This document shows, piece after piece, positions 58,014 through 64,000 of a DNA stretch of 64,000 nucleotides. The stretch comes from Periconia sp. R9002 (Eukaryota; Ascomycota; Dothideomycetes; Pleosporales; Periconiaceae): positions 213,693 to 277,692 of the forward strand of contig JAMAHW010000050.1 of assembly GCA_023627715.1 (NCBI GenBank), written 5' to 3'. The notes beneath the pieces are model-generated. The model searched no databases and had not been told where the DNA came from. It saw nothing but the letters and a program-made list of their open reading frames with translations. Position 1 is the stretch's first letter. Each line of letters starts with the position of its first letter. A program made the position numbers and the translations under genes.

Positions 58014-59634
58014 ATGGCATCGCTCGTTGACAAATTGACGGCCTCTGGTGGAACAGAATCCGCAGGTAAGCTCACTTTGAACATCACGAAACATCTACAT
58101 CATAACCAAGAGCTAATCGCCATCCGCGAGCAGGATTTCTAAATGATATCGTTGAGCAACTCTGGCCCAACATCAACGTCGCTGGATGCCGTATGATCAA
58201 AGAAATCGTGGAGCCCATCTTGGCTTCGACGCTCCCCGGTCCACTGTCTTCGTTGCGGTTTGTCAAGCTTGATCTCGGCCATGCGCCTTTCCGGCTTTCG
58301 GAAGTCGACGTTCACAAAACATCGACAGGAGGAATCAAGCTAGACATGGATGTTACCTGGGAGAGCTATAGCGACATCGAGCTTGACGGCAAGATGGTAC
58401 CAAAAATGGTAAGTTGTGGAACATGGTATCTGAGAACGGAATTCGACAAGTTGCTAACCTAGTGGCAGGGCATAGAGCGCGTGCATTTGAAAGGTAGACT
58501 GTCTGTATTGCTTGGGCCCCTGACAGACATCATTCCTCTCGTATGCGCCCCAAGAAGTATGAATTTTGCCGATGAATTGTTTACTAACACGCCCTACAGA
58601 TTGGTGCCGCACAAGTCTCATTTATCAACCCTCCCATGCTCCAGCTCGATTTTACCGACGCCGCCAACATTGCAGATTGCTCCATAGTGGCCAGCACCGT
58701 CCGTAAGACTATCCTGGGCATCATTGGCGGCATGGCCGTCCTACCAAACCGCTTCCTCGTCAAACTCGATGCTTCGAGTGACTACTTCAAAACGTACCAG
58801 CCTCACCTCGGCGTCGTCCGTCTAACCGTTGGAAAAGCGACGGGTATTACAGGTCCGAAAAAGAGCGGCGCGAAGCGCCTGCTTGCCAAGATCGTCAAAG
58901 ATGTCCCCGACTGCTATTGCAAAGTCAATCTCGGTGCTGAAGAACCGTGGCGCACGTCCACAGTCAAAAACAGCCACGATCCGGAATGGAACGAGACCCA
59001 TGATTTTCTCGTAGCCGATTACGAACAAGCCATCATGCTCGACATCCAGGATGATGATGTCGGCGCCGACGATGACATTGGAATCGGATCGATCACTCTC
59101 AAGGCGCTCCTCCTCGCCGGCGGGTCTAACGAAATCCCGTTGACGCACAAGAATGAGCCAACCAATGCCAGCATATCAATACACGCAAAGTTCTACAACT
59201 TCACCAGCGAGCCTTCGGCCCTCAATGCCCAACAAATTCAAGGCGAGGGCCAGGTGTGCGGTCTCGCCACGATTCTAGTCGCAAGCGTATTCGGACTCGA
59301 CGGCCAGCGTGATGAACTGAAGCCGAGTGTCAAGGTAGCGTGGGGAGCAAAGGAGTTCCGCACGGCCATCAAATCGTACACGCCCGGCACAGACATCTTC
59401 AATCCATCCTTCGACCAAGCGTTCCGGGTGCCCATAACAAAGGATATGATTGAGAATCCTGCAGGCTTCAAAATCTCGCTGTTGAACAAGGAGGTCGAGA
59501 CGGGCACTGTAGAAGTTGCTTTTGCAGACGTGCTGAATGCGCCTGGCCTGGTGCTGGCGGATTCTTTCCAGGTCGGAATGGGGGCGACGGTGAGGTTGAG
59601 CATCTCTCTGCATAGTATGGAGCTGGCCCATTGA
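58014..59634 (+). CDS. SMP/C2-domain lipid-transfer-like protein (tricalbin relative)
   Basis: Four exons (58014-58065, 58134-58408, 58469-58540, 58600-59634) give about 477 residues. The N-terminal part resembles an SMP domain as in tricalbins and extended synaptotagmins: GFLNDIVEQLWPNINVAGCRMIKEIVEPIL, KLDLGHAPFRLSEV, HLKGRLSVLLGPLTDIIPLIGAAQVSFINPP. A C2 domain follows at about 245-370 with a Lys-rich start and the acidic DIQDDDVGADDDIGIG loop that fits Ca2+ binding. A second C2-like region forms the C-terminus. No transmembrane hairpin precedes the SMP domain, unlike tricalbins, so it may be a soluble lipid transporter or associate with membranes through C2. The family call is firm; the membrane contact site is inference. 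Confidence 0.85.
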
Positions 59635-60528
59635 TAGGACCTGGAGGATTTAGTCGTCTCTCGTATGATGTTTCTAGGTAGATATTTTTCCCGTGTCAGT
59701 ATTACTAGCAATATTACTAGCTCGAATGATCACGACACTGCCCTGATAGCGGTATGCATGAGGGAATAAAAGGGAATGGGAACGTAGGTTGCATCGCATC
59801 GCCCCCCATTCCCCACTGCTCTCTAACATGGACTATCCTCCATTCCATACAACCACCATGCGCTGGGGCAGGTACAATATTAGAATATATGGCTGTTGTC
59901 GAACAGAGTGGTGTGAGATCTGTCACCGTGGTACACGTATCAAGTGGGATGATGATCTGAAATTGCGTTTCAGCATTCGATTGACCGGCGCCATGGTCAG
60001 CCAAGCGGAGTAAAACTGATTCACGCGGCATGTTTAGTGTTTGGGGGCTGAGTGGATAGCCATGGCGAAGTTTGGTCCTACTGCTGTCTCAGAGTATCTT
60101 GACAAGCATCTTGGCAGCCACAGTTAGTCGGCACGGGGAGGAACCTCGATGTCTTGCTTGTTCAAATGTTTGCATTCGCTAAACTGCTTGATGGTACATG
60201 CTAATCGTGACCGAATGAATCCTAACGCCTCCTGAAGTCCATGCATCAACTCCTGCAGTGATGGGGTTGTACCCAAAACGGGCGTTGTTCGCTATCCAGC
60301 GCGAGTGGGTGGGTATCTTCCTTGTCCCTTGTACAAATAAAATAAAAGTATGGTATGGGATGCCTGCCCTAACCAAGACTTTTTTGTCTCGGTCTTGTTC
60401 ATCGGGCGGTCCCGTGGGGGCACTGCCTGCCTGCCTCTTTCAAAGAGGAGACGAAGTGCTTCTTGCGGAAATGCATTCGTGATGCTTGCTATTCATACAG
60501 GCGAAAAATGTCGATGAGTGTTGGTGCT
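59635..60528. other. Convergent intergenic region, no gene seen
   Basis: About 890 bp between convergent genes. Short frames at 59717-60031 and 60258-60482 have no motif and are not accepted. Confidence 0.55.
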
Positions 60529-61177
60529 TCATTGCACTTCGTAGAGCTCCATGGCGCGCCTCAGATGCTTCAAGCTGCTCCGATCTCCGTAGGCCTCCTC
60601 CAAAGCGGCCTTCTTCTCATACTCGGTTTTGGGCCTGAGGCCTGCTTCGTAGCCTGCGATGGCCTTCTCCATGTCCTCGAGGCTGGAGCGGTCGCCGTAG
60701 GAATCCAGCATCATCTGGTTTCGCTCCTCCTGGGTAGGCTCGTAACCTGTGTTGGCACGGGTGTTTTGGTGGTCCATGTGAGCGGCTATGGTGTAGCCGA
60801 TGCGGCGGTTGGATTCACCAAGAGTGACGGTGCGCTTGGTAGGCTCATAGAATAGCTGGTCGGGAATAAATGTGATGGCTAGAGCCACGGCGGCCATGGC
60901 GGGAAGATACCTTTTGAAGACATGTTAGTTTTGGTCCATGTGGACTAGGACGGGTGATGGGGTGGCAAGCCTACCATTTGGCTATCCGACCCAATTTGGG
61001 AGTGGCTGATTGCGCGGCTGCTGTCATGGCTGCCGTTGCTGCCGTTGCTGCGACCAAAGGTGCAGTGTTTCTTGAAACTGAAGCTTGGTGGGAGAGGTGG
61101 GATGAAATGGCAGTACGGGCAGGGGAAGATGTGGAGAGGAGGCGACGGGCCATGATGGCGGACACACGTGATGGCAT
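60529..61177 (-). CDS. Small putative mitochondrial inner-membrane protein with internal repeat
   Basis: Two exons on the minus strand (61177-60975, 60910-60529) give about 194 residues. The N-terminus is rich in Arg, Ser and Ala without acidic residues (ARRLLSTSSPARTAISSH), a typical mitochondrial presequence. A hydrophobic helix lies at about 70-88 (PAMAAVALAITFIPDQLFY). The soluble C-terminal part contains two copies of a motif, SYGDRSSLEDMEKAIAGYE and AYGDRSSLKHLRRAMELYE, 36 residues apart. Codon ATG at 61177 gives MPSRVSAIMARR; the next Met could also start. I do not recognise a named family. Confidence 0.72.
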
Positions 61178-61690
61178 GATGGTGGTGTGAATACCGGATG
61201 CGGAGGGTGGCTTCCGTGTTGAGATTGGAATACGAGGTTGGTATGTAGTTGGGGGTGGTTGTGAGGATGGTTTAAGCTCGGAGAGGGGCGAACAGGTTCA
61301 GGCCACAAGGGAGGATATTTGTATGTACATGTCATGTAGGTAGATTATATACAAGCAGGGTTGGAGCTTTCCCCGCCTTTGGGCTGTGGGCCCATGTCAC
61401 TCGACACGATACGTTTAGGGCACGACACACGACACGGCCGTCTGAGGTCTCTCCACCATTCGGCCATTTCCGCCCCTGCGTCAGCCCACCAATGACGGCA
61501 TAGCCTGCGTCGCCCGGCCGCCAGGCCACGTGCCCTCTCCGATCCGTTTTCGTGATCCCAAAGCGGCTGTTGTCTTGGTAGATTGCAATCCGCTCTCTCG
61601 GCCGCGCTTCGAAACCATCAACCAAGGGAATGAATAGCCTGTTTGCTGGTTCATGGCATGTAGATGCTTCAAATGGTGCTATGACTTCAT
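61178..61690. other. Intergenic region, no gene seen
   Basis: About 510 bp between two minus-strand genes: promoter of the small mitochondrial protein gene and 3' flank of the membrane protein gene. Confidence 0.55.
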
Positions 61691-62815
61691 TCAACGTCCC
61701 AACCTTCCGTCTGCCCATGTACCGAGGTCCGCTCCCACTCCCACTCCCACGTCACGTGCCATCACCTCTCCACATCTACGTTGACCTGCATCTACAACTA
61801 CACCATCACGTAGTACACCACCACTCGCCTCATCATCGTCGTCGTCTTCAACCCTTGTCTCGCCGAAGCTGCCCGTCTTCCCTTCGCCTGTTCTGATCCG
61901 TCGACCATGTACACTCAGCAGCGTTGCGTCCGTTGCAGCACTGCCGCTCTTCTCTGTCTTGGCCTTGGCTACGGTTCTCTTGTTCTCTCCTGACCCCATT
62001 GTTACCCAATTCGTCGCACACATCGATACCACCACTGTTCTCACAGTCAGCTCCCTCTCTACATCTCGAGTGCCCATGCAATCCATCCATATACTTACCA
62101 TCAGTCAAGCAAAACAGCAAACAGACATAGCTTCGTCCCGACTCCTTCCACGTAAGGTAAATGACATTGTTGACCACCGTAGCTGTGAGCGCTACTGTGG
62201 ATCCGACAACGTTCCGCCACAGCATCGCCTTGAGTTGGGTTCGGGGCTCTCGGTTGTATTTTGCTCTTTCCCTCCTCCCTCCAATACCAGATAATGTCCA
62301 TGTCCCCAACCATCTCCGGCCGCCATCACTGCCCCGGCTTCCATCCTCATTGGTGTTGGACTGGCTGATCGGTTGGATGACCCCACCACCATCGGTAACC
62401 GATTTGAAACTTGGCCGCATGGTCCAGATGAATATTCCAGTCAGAACCGTTCCGATCAGTAGGTCCAATGTCATGACGGCAACGCTCGCGTCTGGCACAA
62501 TGCCTATGCTGCATAACCCCGTCTCGTGAGATAGTTCCGACCTTGGCCCAATAGATTCGTATGCCATGATGCCACCAAGCCCTCCCGCCGTGACCAGTAC
62601 ACCAACCACCCACACAGGGTCCCGAAACCGCGGGACGAATGGTGCCCTGACTATGTGCACTCGTTCGACCAGAAAGATGTACCTGTGCTGCTTCAGTCCT
62701 GCCTTCGCGGTTGAGGGCAAAAGAGGGGGGAGATCGCGAGAGCTCTCACAGCGTAATTTTGCCGACCATGTACATGAAAATGCAGATTCGTATCGCAGCA
62801 TCAAGTTGGTTATAT
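61691..62815 (-). pseudogene. 5'-truncated fungal multi-pass membrane protein gene
   Basis: Three exons remain on the minus strand (about 62815-62750, 62682-62099, 62034-61691). Reading from the break, ICIFMYMVGKITLYIFLVERVHIVRA, then a helix at WVVGVLVTAGGLGGIMAYE, DLLIGTVLTGIFIWTM, RNVVGSTVALTATVVNNVIYL and VCLLFCLTDVVVSMCATNWVT match a fungal family of membrane proteins of unknown role that normally begin with two or more additional helices. Upstream of 62815 the DNA turns AT-rich and has an in-frame stop. The first Met left (62775) lies inside a helix and would give about 317 residues. Either a pseudogene or a shortened gene. Confidence 0.65.
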
Positions 62816-64000
62816 GACCTAGTACTAGTCACGTGACTATATTTACTATTTACGTTTACTATTAATTGTATTTATTAGTAGTTTATATAAGTAAAGAGCT
62901 AATATATATAATTAGCTCTTACCTCTTTTTAGATATATATATCTTTTAATTAATAATCTTTACCTCTTACCTTTAATTAACTAGTTATAAGCCCTTATAC
63001 GTAACTATTATAAAGTTATATACTATACTAGCACTCTTAGCACTTTAGCACCTCTAACACTCTTAATATCTCTAGTACTCTTAGTACCTCTAATACTTTT
63101 AGCACTCTAGCACTTCTAATACCCTAAATATCTTTAGCACTTTAATACCCTCTACGTTATATTATTATTATCTAAAGTTAGTAGCTAGGTAAACTATAAA
63201 AAAGAGATATTATCTAGGTATAGTAACTTTACTTAATAGTGCTATAACGTTAAAATCTAAGCTAAAGTTATTAGAGTCCTATCTCTCTTTAGTAGAATAA
63301 ATAATAAAGTTAAAGCTATTATTAGTAAACTTTATAACTCTATTTAGAAACATATATTTAAATAAAAGTACTCTTAGAAAGAAATTAACTAAATTAAGGA
63401 CAAATACAAGAAAGTTAAATCCTACCTTACTAAACCTACTACTTAATTATCTAAAGATATAGTTTAAAAATATAAGGCTAAACTAATTCTACTCTAAGCT
63501 ATAGTTAACTTATAAGTAATACTAAATAAAATTAATAAATAAAAAAAAGCCTTTAAATAAAAATATTAAAATAATATTACTATATACTAATAGAAATCTT
63601 AGTAATATAAAAAATAATAAAAGTAAGTTTAATTAGTAAAAGAACTTCTTATAAACTTTATTAATAGTACTATTAAACTTCTTATATCCTTTTTACTACT
63701 TAAAGAAATTTAGTAAAAACTTTCTATAACTTTTAAAATATAGAACTTAGTTACTATTCTAATATTATATACTAAGCTTACTAAAGTTTACCTTAGTAAC
63801 TATAAAAATCTCTAAAATTATATCTCTTAACTTTATAATCTACGCCTTAATCTTACTGTATATAGAAAATATATATCTAATATATAATTTTTTATATACT
63901 TTATAAATAGCTTTACTTTAAAGTATAATACTATTATTTAAGAAACGTATATAAAAAATAAAACTAGTTAACTTATAACCCTAAAAAAATTTATCTATTA
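62816..64000. other. AT-rich, RIP-like block reaching the window end
   Basis: Composition changes abruptly at about 62820 to A/T-rich sequence full of TpA, with few CpA or GpC steps and stops in all frames. This is what repeat-induced point mutation leaves of a transposon in Pezizomycotina. A degenerate 9-10 bp tandem pattern built on CTCTAGCACT and CTCTTAGTAC runs from about 63028 to 63150. No protein motif survives. Confidence 0.7.
63028..63150. repeat. Degenerate tandem repeat (CTCTTAGCACT-like units)
   Basis: Roughly a dozen imperfect units of 9-10 bp, such as ACTCTTAGCA, CCTCTAACA and CTCTAGTACT, follow one another without interruption inside the AT-rich block. Confidence 0.65.

Noticed and set aside
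61848..62804. Single long minus-strand frame as a complete 318-residue protein
   Set aside because: Its start and end segments come from reading through two introns. The family-like sequence appears only after splicing at 62750/62682 and 62099/62034.
62816..64000. AT-rich block as an inserted piece of mitochondrial DNA
   Set aside because: No recognisable mitochondrial gene or tRNA fragment is seen, and the TpA-rich pattern with a tandem repeat fits RIP-mutated repeat DNA better.
1..64000. CRISPR array, bacterial operon or secondary-metabolite core gene
   Set aside because: No spaced identical repeats, and no polyketide synthase, NRPS or terpene cyclase motifs. All genes have eukaryotic intron structure.

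Overview
This is a filamentous ascomycete (Pezizomycotina) chromosome segment, most likely Dothideomycetes. The genes carry several short introns (about 50-120 bp) with GT-AG ends and TACTAAC-like branch sites. The families are typical of moulds: velvet factor, Zn2Cys6 and HapX-like bZIP regulators, fungal rhodopsin-domain and DUF1349 proteins, and squalene epoxidase. The last 1.2 kb switches abruptly to very AT-rich, TpA-rich sequence, as seen in RIP-affected regions. I rebuilt 24 spliced protein-coding genes plus one 5'-truncated gene by joining exons so that reading frame and family motifs both fit. One intron-containing tRNA is also present.

Layout, left to right. 1.9-3.3 kb: single-TM unknown protein. 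4.2-5.8 kb: squalene epoxidase (ergosterol pathway). 6.4-11.7 kb: MFS exporter and a divergent Zn2Cys6 regulator, sharing a promoter with CGG/CCG palindromes. 13.2-14.1 kb: DUF1349 protein. 14.1-21.1 kb: gene-poor, microsatellite-rich stretch interrupted only by a Bin3-type RNA methyltransferase. 21.1-25.5 kb: VelC-type velvet factor and CTP synthase, the latter with a 10-nt microexon and an apparent AT-AC intron. 26.8-29.9 kb: kinesin-14. 31.9-38.0 kb: Psr/SCP-type phosphatase (with a GC-AG intron), LOA1-like acyltransferase and Sds22. 38.6-38.9 kb: a MITE with TA target-site duplication. 40.8-51.8 kb: rhodopsin-domain membrane protein, homoserine O-acetyltransferase, secreted dienelactone hydrolase, organellar-type beta-ketoacyl-ACP synthase, NiCoT nickel transporter and a short HapX-like bZIP. 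52.2-54.2 kb: a tandem pair of small secreted eight-cysteine paralogues. 55.4-62.8 kb: GAR transformylase, tRNA-Val, SMP/C2 lipid-transfer protein, small mitochondrial protein and a 5'-truncated membrane protein abutting the AT-rich block.

Most genes are independent housekeeping units. Three local associations deserve attention. First, the MFS/Zn2Cys6 divergent pair looks like a transporter with its own regulator. Second, the HapX-like bZIP carries five perfect ATCWGATAA sites, the published SreA-type iron GATA motif, in the 195 bp before its ATG, and sits next to a metal transporter. Third, the secreted-protein pair is a local duplication of effector-like genes. Splice sites were inferred by eye; no alignment or RNA evidence was available.
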